The notes under the pieces are model-generated. The model made no database searches, was not told where the DNA came from, and worked only from the letters and a program-made list of their open reading frames with translations. Source: Microlunatus parietis (GTDB taxonomy: Bacteria > Actinomycetota > Actinomycetes > Propionibacteriales > Propionibacteriaceae). Taken from it: DNA of 64,000 bases. The stretch is taken from positions 4,464,001 through 4,528,000 of the forward strand of contig NZ_JACCBU010000001.1 of the NCBI RefSeq assembly GCF_013407955.1. Direction: 5' to 3'. Position numbers and translations under genes: made by a program. Of this stretch, positions 18,327-26,640 are shown piece by piece. Every line of letters begins with the position of its first letter. Positions within the stretch are counted from its first letter, which is position 1.

Positions 18327-19789
18327 TGATCATGATCGCGCGGGCCTTCGACCGGATCCGGACCTGGCTGGTCCAGATCCGCACCCCCGGCCACTCTCTG
18401 CCGGCGGTGATCTTCGTCATCGGCTACGCCGCGCTGCTGCTGTGCATCCCGGCACAACTGGTGATCCGCCCGCTCGGCGCGGTCGGCGCTCCGGCATCCC
18501 TGTGGGGTCTGGGCGCGCTGCTCTGGTGGATCCTGATCACGCTGCGCGGGCACAATCCGGTCCGGGGCCTGACCGGACTGCGCCTGGGCTTCGGCCTGCT
18601 GACGCTGGCCGTACTGGCCGGCTATGCCGCGGGGCACCTCACCGGCTGGTACGCGCCGCCGAGCATCCGCCAGTCCACCGACGAGTTCTGGACCCTGTTG
18701 CCGTCCACCGTCGCTGAGGTGACCGCGACGATGATGTCCGCCGCCGACCGTGGCCTGCTGGCCTTCGCGGGCTGGCTCGGGATCCTGTTGATCACTGCGG
18801 AAGGACTTCGATCGCGGGACGACCTGGATCTGGTGATCCGATGGCTGGTGCGGTTCGGTGCGGTCATCGCGGTGCTCGGGATCATCCAGTACTTCACCGG
18901 GTTCAACATCGCCGGCCTGTTCCAGCTGCCCGGGCTGAGCGCGAACTCCGAGTTCGGTGCGGTCGACTCCCGATCGGTGCTGAACCGGGTGGTCGGCACT
19001 GCGACGCACCCGATCGAGTTCGGCGTGGTGATGGCGGGACTGCTGCCGCTCGCCGTACACCAGAGCCTGTTCCCCCGGAAGACGAGCCGCCGCCGGATCC
19101 TCCCCTGGCTGCCGACGATCCTGATCGGGACGGCGATGCCGATGTCGGTGTCCCGGTCGGCGATCCTGGCCGCCGCGGTGGCCGGGCTGGTGCTGCTGAT
19201 CGGCTGGCCCTGGCGGTGGCGGATCCGGGCGCTGTTGATCTTGCCGTTCGTTGTGGTCGGGATGCGACTGCTCGCCCCGGGCCTGGTGGGGACCATCCGA
19301 TCGCTGTTCGCCAACCTGCAGAACGATCCGAGCGTCTCGGGTCGGACCGACGACTACGCCGTGGTGCTGGCGCTGTACGCGGAGAACCCGTGGTTCGGGC
19401 GCGGCCTGTTCACGTTCGTGCCGCGGTACTACCGCATCCTGGACAACCAGCTGCTGATGATCTTGATCGAGCTGGGTCTGTTCGGGTTGCTGGCCCTGGT
19501 GATCGCCTTCGGCTCGGCGTTCGGCGGCGCGCTGCTGGCCCGGCGGCGAACCGCGGACCCGGCGCTGCGGCACCTGGCCCTGGCCGTGGCCGGCGCGATC
19601 TGCGGGGTCGTCCTGAGCTATGCGACCTTCGATGCCTTCGGCTTCCCGATCGCCGCCGGGCTCAGTTTCCTCCTCTTCGGCCTCGCGGGAGCTGCGGCCA
19701 ATCTGACCAGGCGCCGGGCTGATCCGGCGGTCGAACCGACGGTGATCACGACGTCACCACGCGGCACGGAAGTGGGAACCAGGACATGA
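18326..19789 (+). CDS. O-antigen ligase/polymerase-like membrane protein (Wzy/WaaL family)
   Basis: 487 aa with about 12 membrane segments. The large loop between late helices (SVSGRTDDYAVVLALYAENPWFGRGLFTFVPRYY) matches the Wzy_C/O-antigen ligase signature with conserved R, H/Y-rich stretches. In this cluster it is the likely polymerase joining repeat units outside the membrane. ATG 18326 overlaps the upstream stop (TGATG); a second in-frame ATG is at 18332. Considered and rejected as an exosortase: the expected Cys/Arg/His core is not apparent. Confidence 0.85.
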   Translation: MIMIARAFDRIRTWLVQIRTPGHSLPAVIFVIGYAALLLCIPAQLVIRPLGAVGAPASLWGLGALLWWILITLRGHNPVRGLTGLRLGFGLLTLAVLAGYAAGHLTGWYAPPSIRQSTDEFWTLLPSTVAEVTATMMSAADRGLLAFAGWLGILLITAEGLRSRDDLDLVIRWLVRFGAVIAVLGIIQYFTGFNIAGLFQLPGLSANSEFGAVDSRSVLNRVVGTATHPIEFGVVMAGLLPLAVHQSLFPRKTSRRRILPWLPTILIGTAMPMSVSRSAILAAAVAGLVLLIGWPWRWRIRALLILPFVVVGMRLLAPGLVGTIRSLFANLQNDPSVSGRTDDYAVVLALYAENPWFGRGLFTFVPRYYRILDNQLLMILIELGLFGLLALVIAFGSAFGGALLARRRTADPALRHLALAVAGAICGVVLSYATFDAFGFPIAAGLSFLLFGLAGAAANLTRRRADPAVEPTVITTSPRGTEVGTRT

Positions 19790-20703
19790 CCGATCATGCC
19801 GTCGAACGAGTGGCGATCTGCGTCGTCAGCTACAACAGTGCGGATCAGTTGCCGGGCTTGCTCGCTTCGCTTCCCGCCGGGGCGAGCGGCGTGGCCTGGC
19901 ACCTCGTCGTCGCCGACAACGCCTCCTCCGACGACTCGGTGGCGACGGTGCGGCGGCTGGCGCCGGAAGCCACGCTGGTTCAGCTCGGCCGCAACGCTGG
20001 CTATGCGGCCGGTGTGAACGCCGCCCTCGCGGCCGCCGCCCCGTACACCGCCGCGCTGGTGCTGAACCCGGACGTACGGCTGGAGCCGGGCTGCCTGGCG
20101 ACGCTGGTGACGGCCTTGCGGGCGCCCGGAGTCGGGATCGCCGTGCCGCGGCTGATCGACGCGGCCGGGAAGTTGATCTTGTCCCAGCGCCGGGAGCCGA
20201 CCCTGGCCCGGGCCTTCGCCGATGCCCTGGTCGGTGCCGAACGAGCAGGGCGTACGGTGCGGTTCGGTGAGGTGGTCAGCGATCCGGCCCGCTACCAGGG
20301 GGAGGCCGACCTCGACTGGGCCGAGGGGTCGACCCAGTTGATCAGTGCCGAGTGTCTTCGCAGCTGCGGTCCCTGGGACGAGTCGTTCTTCCTCTACTCC
20401 GAGGAGACCGACTTCGATCTTCGCGCCGGTGATCATGGTTTCGCGGTTCGCTACGTCCCGGCCGCGCGGGCCGTTCATCTGGAGGGCGGATCCGGGCAGA
20501 CGCCGGCGCTGTGGTCGCTGCTGGTGCTGAACCGGGTGCGGCTGTTCCGTCGCCGCAACGGGCTGCCCCGGGCGGTCCTGTTCTGGCTGGCGATCCTGCT
20601 CCGGGAGGCTAGCCGCGCCGTCCTGGGCCGGCGGACGAGCCGGGCCGCCGTACGCCGATTGATCGATCCGCGGTCTGTCCCGCGGATGCTGGGAGAGGTC
20701 TGA
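19786..20703 (+). CDS. Family 2 glycosyltransferase (WbbL-like)
   Basis: 305 aa. VAICVVSYNSADQLPGLLASL and VVADNASSDDSV are the GT-A nucleotide-binding start, and LVLNPDVRLEPG carries the metal-binding DxD-like motif. SAECLRSCGPWDESFFLYSEETDFDLR is the acceptor region typical of rhamnosyltransferases of the WbbL/RfbF type. It would extend the lipid-linked repeat unit. It is coupled to the polymerase gene by an ATGA overlap and followed after 2 bp by a methyltransferase gene. Confidence 0.88.
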   Translation: MTDHAVERVAICVVSYNSADQLPGLLASLPAGASGVAWHLVVADNASSDDSVATVRRLAPEATLVQLGRNAGYAAGVNAALAAAAPYTAALVLNPDVRLEPGCLATLVTALRAPGVGIAVPRLIDAAGKLILSQRREPTLARAFADALVGAERAGRTVRFGEVVSDPARYQGEADLDWAEGSTQLISAECLRSCGPWDESFFLYSEETDFDLRAGDHGFAVRYVPAARAVHLEGGSGQTPALWSLLVLNRVRLFRRRNGLPRAVLFWLAILLREASRAVLGRRTSRAAVRRLIDPRSVPRMLGEV

Positions 20704-20705
20704 TC

Positions 20706-21395
20706 ATGTCCGTCGCCAGCATGCTGCGCAACGCGTTCGTCGACGCGCCGACCTCGCTCGGGGCCAGGGCCCGGAAACGGCGCTGGGAGCTCTTCCGGCA
20801 ACGGTTCCCCGCGATCGAGGAGATGCACGTGGTCGACCTCGGCGGGACCGCCGAGTCTTGGCTCCGCTCACCCGTCCAACCCGCCCACGTCACGGTCGTG
20901 AACCTGTCCGAGCCGGGCGAGAGCAGCGACCGGATCTCCGCGGTGACCGGCGACGCCTGCGATGCCGTACGGGTGCTCGAGGATGCGGTCGGTCCCACGC
21001 GATTCGATCTTGTGTTCTCCAACTCGCTGATCGAGCACGTCGGTGGGCACGCCAACCGGCAGCGGCTCGCCGACGCCGTGCGCGAGCTCGCTCCGTACCA
21101 CTGGGTGCAGACGCCCTATCGCTATTTCCCGTTGGAGCCGCACTGGTTGTTCCCCGGCATGCAATTCCTGCCGGTCGCCGCCAAGACCAAGATCGAACTC
21201 TGGTGGCCGTTCACCCACACGCGGTCGACGTCCGTCGCCGACGCGCGATCCTCGGTCATGTGGACCGAACTGATCGGCATCACGGAATTGCGGCACTACC
21301 TTCCGGATTCGGAGATTCTGCACGAGCGCGTCGCGGGACTGACCAAGTCGATCATCGCTGTGAAATCTTCGTCCTCTCGGCCAGCGTCGTCTTGA
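20706..21395 (+). CDS. SAM-dependent methyltransferase (class I)
   Basis: 229 aa. HVVDLGGTAESWL is motif I of a class I methyltransferase and FDLVFSNSLIEHVGG is the motif IV/post-IV region. Position at the end of the rightward polysaccharide operon suggests it methylates a sugar of the repeat unit or caps the chain; this is inference. ATG 20706 has GGGAGAGG about 8 nt upstream. Its last 44 bp overlap the 3' end of the convergent acyltransferase-3 gene. Confidence 0.78.
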   Translation: MSVASMLRNAFVDAPTSLGARARKRRWELFRQRFPAIEEMHVVDLGGTAESWLRSPVQPAHVTVVNLSEPGESSDRISAVTGDACDAVRVLEDAVGPTRFDLVFSNSLIEHVGGHANRQRLADAVRELAPYHWVQTPYRYFPLEPHWLFPGMQFLPVAAKTKIELWWPFTHTRSTSVADARSSVMWTELIGITELRHYLPDSEILHERVAGLTKSIIAVKSSSSRPASS

Positions 21396-22401
21396 GCCGC
21401 AGAAACGGCTGTTCGACGATGCGATAGGAGAGTGCGGGCACCACGAAACTCAGGACGAGCACCACCGCAACGACCGGCATCCCTTGGGGTAACGCAAAGC
21501 CGGCGAAGGCGGACAAGGGCGGATTCCAGAGATAGATGCCGTACGAGCGCTTCCCGATCCAGACCAGCGGCGCGGAGCCGAGCAGCTTGGCGGTCGGTCC
21601 TTGCCGGCTCTGCACCACGATCGCGATCAAGACGGCCGCCGCGACGGCCACGGCCAGGAACCCGCCGTACCGATAGAACGGCGAGGTCACCGGGTCCGGC
21701 AGCACCACGAACGCGACCAGGAACAACGCCGCCGGCACCGCGTGGACATCCCGCAGCGGCAGCCGATGCCGAGCCAGCACCAGCGCGAGCGCGCAACCGA
21801 TCAGGAGATCCGAGGCTCGCGTGTCCGCGGCGTAGTGGACCCGCTCGACCGGCCAGCCGGCCAGGGTCACCACGAGCCGATAGACCACGGCGAGCGCGGC
21901 CAGGGCGGCGATGATCGGAAGCCGGAGCCGCCTGGCCCGGACGGTCACCAGCAGCAGCACCAGGGGCCAGACGACGTAGAAGTACTCCTCGACCGACAGC
22001 GACCAGGTGTGGGTGAGCGGCCCGAGGTGATGTCCCGAGGCCAGCACGGGCGAGGCGATATAGGTCAACGCGGCGAACACCGCGAACAGGCTTTCCCGCT
22101 GCTCCGCCCCGTCCTGCAGCACCAGGTAGGCGGCGGTCAGCGTGATGGCGAGGGCGAAGAGTGCGGGAAGCAACCGGAGGGCCCGACGCAGATAGAACCT
22201 GCCGAAGGAAATCCGGCCGGTGCGGTCGAGTTCGGCCACGAGAATCCGGGTAATGAGAAATCCGCTCAGGACGAAGAACACGTCGACGCCGACGCCGCCG
22301 CCGGGAAACCACGGCACGACCGTGTGGAACAGTACGACCGCGACCACGGCGAAAGCCCGGATCCCATCGAGCGGCGGCAGATACCCCCGATCTCCCCCCA
22401 T
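21352..22401 (-). CDS. Acyltransferase 3 family membrane protein (OafA/YrhL-like)
   Basis: 349 aa. It starts with YLPPLDGIRAFAVVAVVLFHTVVPWFPGG, containing the catalytic His in LFH, followed by VDVFFVLSGFLITRIL and about ten hydrophobic segments: the hallmark of the acyltransferase-3 family, which O-acylates surface glycans at the membrane. No C-terminal SGNH domain is fused. The -10-like TAGGCT at 22408-22413 (minus) sits only 6 nt before ATG 22401, suggesting a leaderless message; it belongs to the GGGGTTA promoter word shared with the main operons. Confidence 0.9.
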   Translation of the reverse strand: MGGDRGYLPPLDGIRAFAVVAVVLFHTVVPWFPGGGVGVDVFFVLSGFLITRILVAELDRTGRISFGRFYLRRALRLLPALFALAITLTAAYLVLQDGAEQRESLFAVFAALTYIASPVLASGHHLGPLTHTWSLSVEEYFYVVWPLVLLLVTVRARRLRLPIIAALAALAVVYRLVVTLAGWPVERVHYAADTRASDLLIGCALALVLARHRLPLRDVHAVPAALFLVAFVVLPDPVTSPFYRYGGFLAVAVAAAVLIAIVVQSRQGPTAKLLGSAPLVWIGKRSYGIYLWNPPLSAFAGFALPQGMPVVAVVLVLSFVVPALSYRIVEQPFLRLKTTLAERTKISQR

Positions 22402-22540
22402 AGGCGGAGCCTAACCCCGAAATTCCCGTCATCTGCGGTATCCGGACAATTCGGGAGAACAGGCGCAGCGGCAGGTCGGGCGGCAGTGTCAGTGGTGCCT
22501 TCTAGGGTCCTCGTTGTCGGTTGACTACGGGGGTGAAACC

Positions 22541-23946
22541 ATGACGGTTGTTGATCATGAGGCGGAGCGGCTGGATCGAGCCGCGGCCGAGGCGTTGGCG
22601 GGCCGGATCTGCGCGCGGGCGGCGGAGCAGGCGGTGGCGTCGTGCCAGCTGCTCGAACTGATCGGCGAGTTCGACGCCGGCGGTGGCGTCGGCTGGATGT
22701 CCGGTGTGAAGTCGGTGGCGCACTGGGTCGCCTTCTCCTGCTCGATGTCCCCCGGGGCGGCTCGGGAACACGTCCGGGTCGCCCGGGCCATGCGGCGCAT
22801 GCCGACGATCACGGCGGCGTTTCGGGCCGGTGAGCTGTCGTACTCGAAGATGCGCGAGGTGACCCGAGTGGTTGGGCTGGTCGACGAGCCGGCCTGTGTG
22901 AGCTGGCCAAGGCGACATCGGCCTCGCAACTGGCCCGGACGATCTCCTCCTACCGGACCGCCAGCGGCACCCGGATCAGGCAGGAGGAGCTGCGGCGGTT
23001 CCGGCTGGCTCAGTGGACCGGCGACGGCATGACGGCCGTGTCCGGTCGCCTGCCCGCCGAGGAAGCGGCGATCGTGAGTGCCGCACTGATCCGCGCCCGC
23101 GACCTGAACGCGCCGCCGCCCTCCGACCCGGCGGGCGACGGAGCGGGAACGCCCCGCTACCGCGACGTCGACGGGTTTCTGGACATCTGCCGGCACTACC
23201 TGGAGACGGCTGGAGCGGACGACGAGTCCGGGGAGGACCGGAGCATCGTCGTCGTCGAGGTGGCGGCCGAGCAGCTCATCGAGCCGGCGTCGGAGCCGGG
23301 AGACGTTCCCGCGGGAACGCCTCCGGCGGCGTCCGAGACCTGCACGATCCGCGGAAATGGCGGAATCGAACCGGAAACGGCGCGCCGGCTCAGCTGCACC
23401 GGCAGCCTTCTGGGTGCCGTGATCGATCGGAAAGGCGATGTCCTCGCCCTCGGCAGCAGCCGGAGACTGGTCTCGAAGGCGCAGCGGCGGGCGCTCATGT
23501 TGCGCGATCAGGCGTGTCAGTTCCCCGGGTGCAGCCAGACCCGGCACCTGCAGGCTCACCACGTGATCAGTTGGTCCCGGGGCGGACCGACCGACCTGGA
23601 GAACCTGATCCTGCTCTGCCGCTTCCACCACCTGTGCGTCCACGAAGGCGGGATCGCGATCACTCGCAACGGCGACGTTCCCTTCGCCGGGGCAACAACC
23701 GGCGCGCCGGCCTGGCTGTTCACGATGCCGAACGGCGAACGCGTCGACCGGCCGAACTGGCCCGTGCCCTCGGCGCAGGATCTCACCTATCGGCTGGCCA
23801 GGGTGCACGACGTTGATCATGTCGACCGACTCGACCATCCGGACGCGCTGGTGATCAGGCCCAAGCAGTACGGCGAACGCTTCGATCTTGATGCCGCAGC
23901 CCGAGTCCTGTTCGATCTCCAACAGGACCTCGGCGAGGCCGCCTAG
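22541..23946 (+). pseudogene. DUF222/HNH endonuclease-like gene with a one-base frameshift
   Basis: ATG 22541 opens a DUF222 domain (MTVVDHEAERLDRAAAEALAG...ELSYSKMREVTRVVGLVDEPA). Near 22893 the frame changes: the expected continuation LCELAKATSASQLART lies in the next frame, and restoring one C in the GCC-TG junction (gcctgt to gccctgt) joins them perfectly. The second part runs to 23946 and holds the HNH domain (CQFPGCSQTRHLQAHHVISWSRGGPTDLENLILLCRFHH). This family is abundant and often multicopy in Actinobacteria, with unknown role. Either an inactivated copy or a sequencing error; a second product could start at an internal ATG at 23029. Confidence 0.8.
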
Positions 23947-23955
23947 CGGTCCTGG

Positions 23956-24624
23956 TCAACGCGGCGCGGGCCGGATGCTCTTGTAGAACGTCACGGCGCG
24001 GCTTCGTGCTCGCCGGGTCAGCGACCGCGGGCCGAGGAGTTCCCGGTTCAGGGAGGCGACGGTGTCGTCGGACCGCACGCTGTAGCGCGGCTGCAACCAG
24101 GAGCCCGCGCTCGCCGGGGCCCGGTCGCTGGTGAAGACCCGGCGATAGCCGAGGGTACGGAGTCGGCCGAGCACCCGCCGGTCGTAGCGGCCCAGCGGCA
24201 GAGCGGCTTCGTTCACCGGGCGGCCGCAGGCGTCGGACAGCAGCTCCCTCGCGTCGATCAACTCCCGATCAAGATCATGATCATCGAGATCCCGCCACGG
24301 GCGATGGGTCAGGCCGTGACTGCCGATGATCATTCCGGCCCGTCCGAGCGCGTCCACGTCGGCCGCGCTCAGGCTGCCCGGCCGGCCGAGCCGACCGGCC
24401 AGCGGGAAGAACGCGGCGGTGAGCCCGCGGCGGAGCAGCCCGGGCAGACCGAGTTCGAGGTCGGAGGCGTTGCCGTCGTCGAAGCTGAGCCGCACATCTG
24501 GCCGGGAGCCGAAACGATCAAGGACGTCCTCGTACAACTCCGGTTCGATCCAGTAGCCGGCCTCGTCAGGCTCCAGCTCGCGTTGCGGGTTGCCGATCCC
24601 GTGGAAGCACACGTTGATGATCAT
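23956..24624 (-). CDS. Polysaccharide deacetylase (NodB-type, CE4)
   Basis: 222 aa. DVRLSFDDGNASD contains the SFDDG motif (catalytic Asp and metal Asp) and GSHGLTHRPW the H-x3-H metal pair of carbohydrate esterase family 4. No signal peptide is visible, so it may act at the cytoplasmic side or on lipid-linked intermediates. Deacetylases of this family also sit in XrtA-type exopolysaccharide loci. The ATG at 24622-24624 overlaps the stop of the GT2 gene, giving a two-gene leftward operon. Confidence 0.85.
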   Translation of the reverse strand: MIINVCFHGIGNPQRELEPDEAGYWIEPELYEDVLDRFGSRPDVRLSFDDGNASDLELGLPGLLRRGLTAAFFPLAGRLGRPGSLSAADVDALGRAGMIIGSHGLTHRPWRDLDDHDLDRELIDARELLSDACGRPVNEAALPLGRYDRRVLGRLRTLGYRRVFTSDRAPASAGSWLQPRYSVRSDDTVASLNRELLGPRSLTRRARSRAVTFYKSIRPAPR

Positions 24625-25475
24625 GACCGGGCGTTCCCGCTGTCCCAGGCGGTGCCGTGCGCGGCGCGCCGGGCGAGCACGGCGGCGATCACCGTGACGG
24701 CCGCGTAGACCGCGCCGGCCGGGGCCAGCCGCGGTTCGGGCAACACCACCTCGCGCAGCCAGGCCCAGCGGTCCGCCGGCCGTACCGTCACCGGCAGTTG
24801 ATCATCGTGACCCGACTGCCGCAGCTCGCTGTTGCCGCGGCGGACCCGGGACAGCCGCCGGATCAGTTGGCCGGTCCGCAGCGGGGTGGCGACCTCGACG
24901 ACGGTGTCGAGCCGCACCTTCTCGCTGTCGTCGAAGATCGAATCGAGGAACAGGTCGTCGGCGATCACGTCCGGGAAGCGCTCGAACCGAGTCCGGCCTC
25001 GTCCGGACAGCGCGATCACACCGCGCCCGAAGAGCCCGCGGTGGTAGACCGGAAGTCTTTGATTGATGGCGAAGTAGGACCGGACCGGCCACGGCCGGCC
25101 GGTCAGCTCGAGCCGCCGGTGCGGCACCGCCGCGCGCGGCGGGCCCTGCGGCGGCAGCGCCCGGTCCAGCTGTGCCAGGTAGTCCGGCGGCAGCAGGATG
25201 TCGGCGTCGAGATAGACCCGGCGGAAGCCGCGGGCCGCCCGGTCGGCGGCGTTCAGGGCGCCGGTCTTGCCGGGCTGCGGCAGGTCGAGCACGGTCACGC
25301 CGCGGTGGCGGCGGGCGACCTCGGCGGTGTCGTCGTGGCAGCCGTTCGCCGCGACGATGATCTCGTACGGCGGGGCGTCCTGCTGCGCCTCGATGGCGGC
25401 CAGGCAGGCGTCGATCACCGACGCCTCGTCGTGGGCCGCGACGATGATGCTGATCAAGGTCTCCGTGGTCGTCAT
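24621..25475 (-). CDS. Family 2 glycosyltransferase
   Basis: 284 aa. ISIIVAAHDEASVIDACLAAIEAQ and IIVAANGCHDDTAEVAR are the GT-A start, GKTGALNAADRAA is the donor region and VYLDADILLPPD carries the DxD motif. A hydrophobic stretch near the C-terminus (PAGAVYAAVTVIAAVLA) may anchor it in the membrane. It is coupled to the deacetylase gene by overlap, so the two probably act on the same sugar residue. Its own promoter would lie in the 120-bp gap before the divergent GNAT-like gene. Confidence 0.87.
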   Translation of the reverse strand: MTTTETLISIIVAAHDEASVIDACLAAIEAQQDAPPYEIIVAANGCHDDTAEVARRHRGVTVLDLPQPGKTGALNAADRAARGFRRVYLDADILLPPDYLAQLDRALPPQGPPRAAVPHRRLELTGRPWPVRSYFAINQRLPVYHRGLFGRGVIALSGRGRTRFERFPDVIADDLFLDSIFDDSEKVRLDTVVEVATPLRTGQLIRRLSRVRRGNSELRQSGHDDQLPVTVRPADRWAWLREVVLPEPRLAPAGAVYAAVTVIAAVLARRAAHGTAWDSGNARS

Positions 25476-25582
25476 CGGCCCTCCCCCCGAGTAGCGCGAC
25501 GCACCGTCGAGACCACGATAGTGCCGTCCTCGGCGGCGCGGTCGAAAATCACGGAATCCCTGCCAGGACTGGACGATCGACG

Positions 25583-25588
25583 TATCGT
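25583..25588 (+). promoter_or_regulatory. -10-like element, leaderless start
   Basis: TATCGT lies 6 nt before the GTG at 25595; no ribosome site is present between them. Confidence 0.35.
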
Positions 25589-25594
25589 CGAACC

Positions 25595-26458
25595 GTGGCC
25601 GAGGGCACCGGACTCGAGGTCCGGCCGATCACCGCGGAGGATGTCGACCAGGTCGCACGGTTCCTCGCCGCGGAGCTCAACAGTCGGCTCTCCGCCGAGA
25701 CCTGGGCCGCGGCGATCGTGCCGCCCTGGCCGGTCACCGCACCGAATCACGGCTTCCTGCTGGCCGACTCGGGGCGGGTGGTCGGCGTCCAGCTCGCGAT
25801 CTACTCCGAGCGGATGATCATGGGCCGGGCCGAACGGTTCTGCAACCTCGCCGCCTGGTGCGTCCTGGACGACTACCGCCTGCACGGGGTACGGCTGCTC
25901 CGCTCGGCCCTGGCCCAGCCGGGCTACACGTTCACCGACCTGTCACCGAGCGGTTCGGTGATCGCGGTGAACCAGCGGCTGAAGTTCACCGAGTTCGACA
26001 CCCGGTCGGTGCTGCTGCCCAACCTTCCGTGGCGGGCGAACCGCTCGATCGCGATCACCGCCGAGCCGGTCGCCCTGACCGCCGCGCTGACCGGGGACGA
26101 ACTCCGCTACTACCGCGACCACCGTGATTGCCTCGCCGCCCGGCAGGTCCTGATCACGCACGGCGGCGAGAACTGCCTGGTCGTCTACCGGCGGGATCGG
26201 CGGAAGGGGATCTCCGCCTTCGCCTCGATCCTGTACGCGAGCCGGCCGGACCTGCTCCGACGGGCGCTGCCCGACCTGCGTGCCTATTTCCTCCGGCGGG
26301 ACCGGCTGATCGCGACCCTGGCCGAGGTGCGCCTGGTCGGCCGGCCACCGGGAGCGGTCGATCTGCCGGCGACCCGGCGCAAGATGTTCCGGTCGGACCA
26401 CCTGACCGCGGAGCAGGTCGACTACCTCTACAGCGAGTTGACCTGCGTGCCGTGGTGA
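25595..26458 (+). CDS. GNAT-like acetyltransferase family protein
   Basis: 287 aa, GTG start at 25595, only 6 nt after a -10-like TATCGT. The N-terminus (LEVRPITAEDVDQVARFLAAEL) and the middle (GFLLADSGRVVGVQLAIYSERMI ... VLDDYRLHGVRLLRSALAQ) follow the GNAT fold pattern, but the acetyl-CoA R/Q-x2-G-x-G/A loop is weak. The C-terminal 100 residues match no family I recognise. Similar GNAT-like proteins accompany exopolysaccharide loci, where they may N-acylate a sugar or an amino-acid substituent. Function assignment is therefore tentative. Confidence 0.6.
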   Translation: MAEGTGLEVRPITAEDVDQVARFLAAELNSRLSAETWAAAIVPPWPVTAPNHGFLLADSGRVVGVQLAIYSERMIMGRAERFCNLAAWCVLDDYRLHGVRLLRSALAQPGYTFTDLSPSGSVIAVNQRLKFTEFDTRSVLLPNLPWRANRSIAITAEPVALTAALTGDELRYYRDHRDCLAARQVLITHGGENCLVVYRRDRRKGISAFASILYASRPDLLRRALPDLRAYFLRRDRLIATLAEVRLVGRPPGAVDLPATRRKMFRSDHLTAEQVDYLYSELTCVPW

Positions 26459-26518
26459 GCCGCGGTTGCCAAGCTCACCGCGGACCGTTATCGTGCCGTT
26501 ATATTCCGGTGCTGAGCG

Positions 26519-26573
26519 TACGAGCCGTTCGGCGCCGGGGCTCGTAGATGCAGTTGTGGGGGCTTCACAACTG
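26519..26573 (+). promoter_or_regulatory. Two perfect 8-bp hairpins upstream of the beta-helix gene
   Basis: TACGAGCC (26519-26526) pairs with GGCTCGTA (26539-26546), and CAGTTGTG (26552-26558 plus flanking base 26551) pairs with CACAACTG (26566-26573). They lie 68-120 bp before ATG 26641 and could be operators or leader structures. The gap holds no ORF. Confidence 0.4.
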
Positions 26574-26640
26574 ACAGTTTCAGTGTCGATCCCGGGGTCG
26601 CCCGGGCGATGCTGCATGCTGTCGAGAAGGGGAAGGCCTC

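Noticed and set aside
18326..19789. Exosortase
   Set aside because: Although an XrtA-like gene set is nearby, this protein has the long Wzy/WaaL loop and lacks an evident exosortase Cys/Arg/His core.
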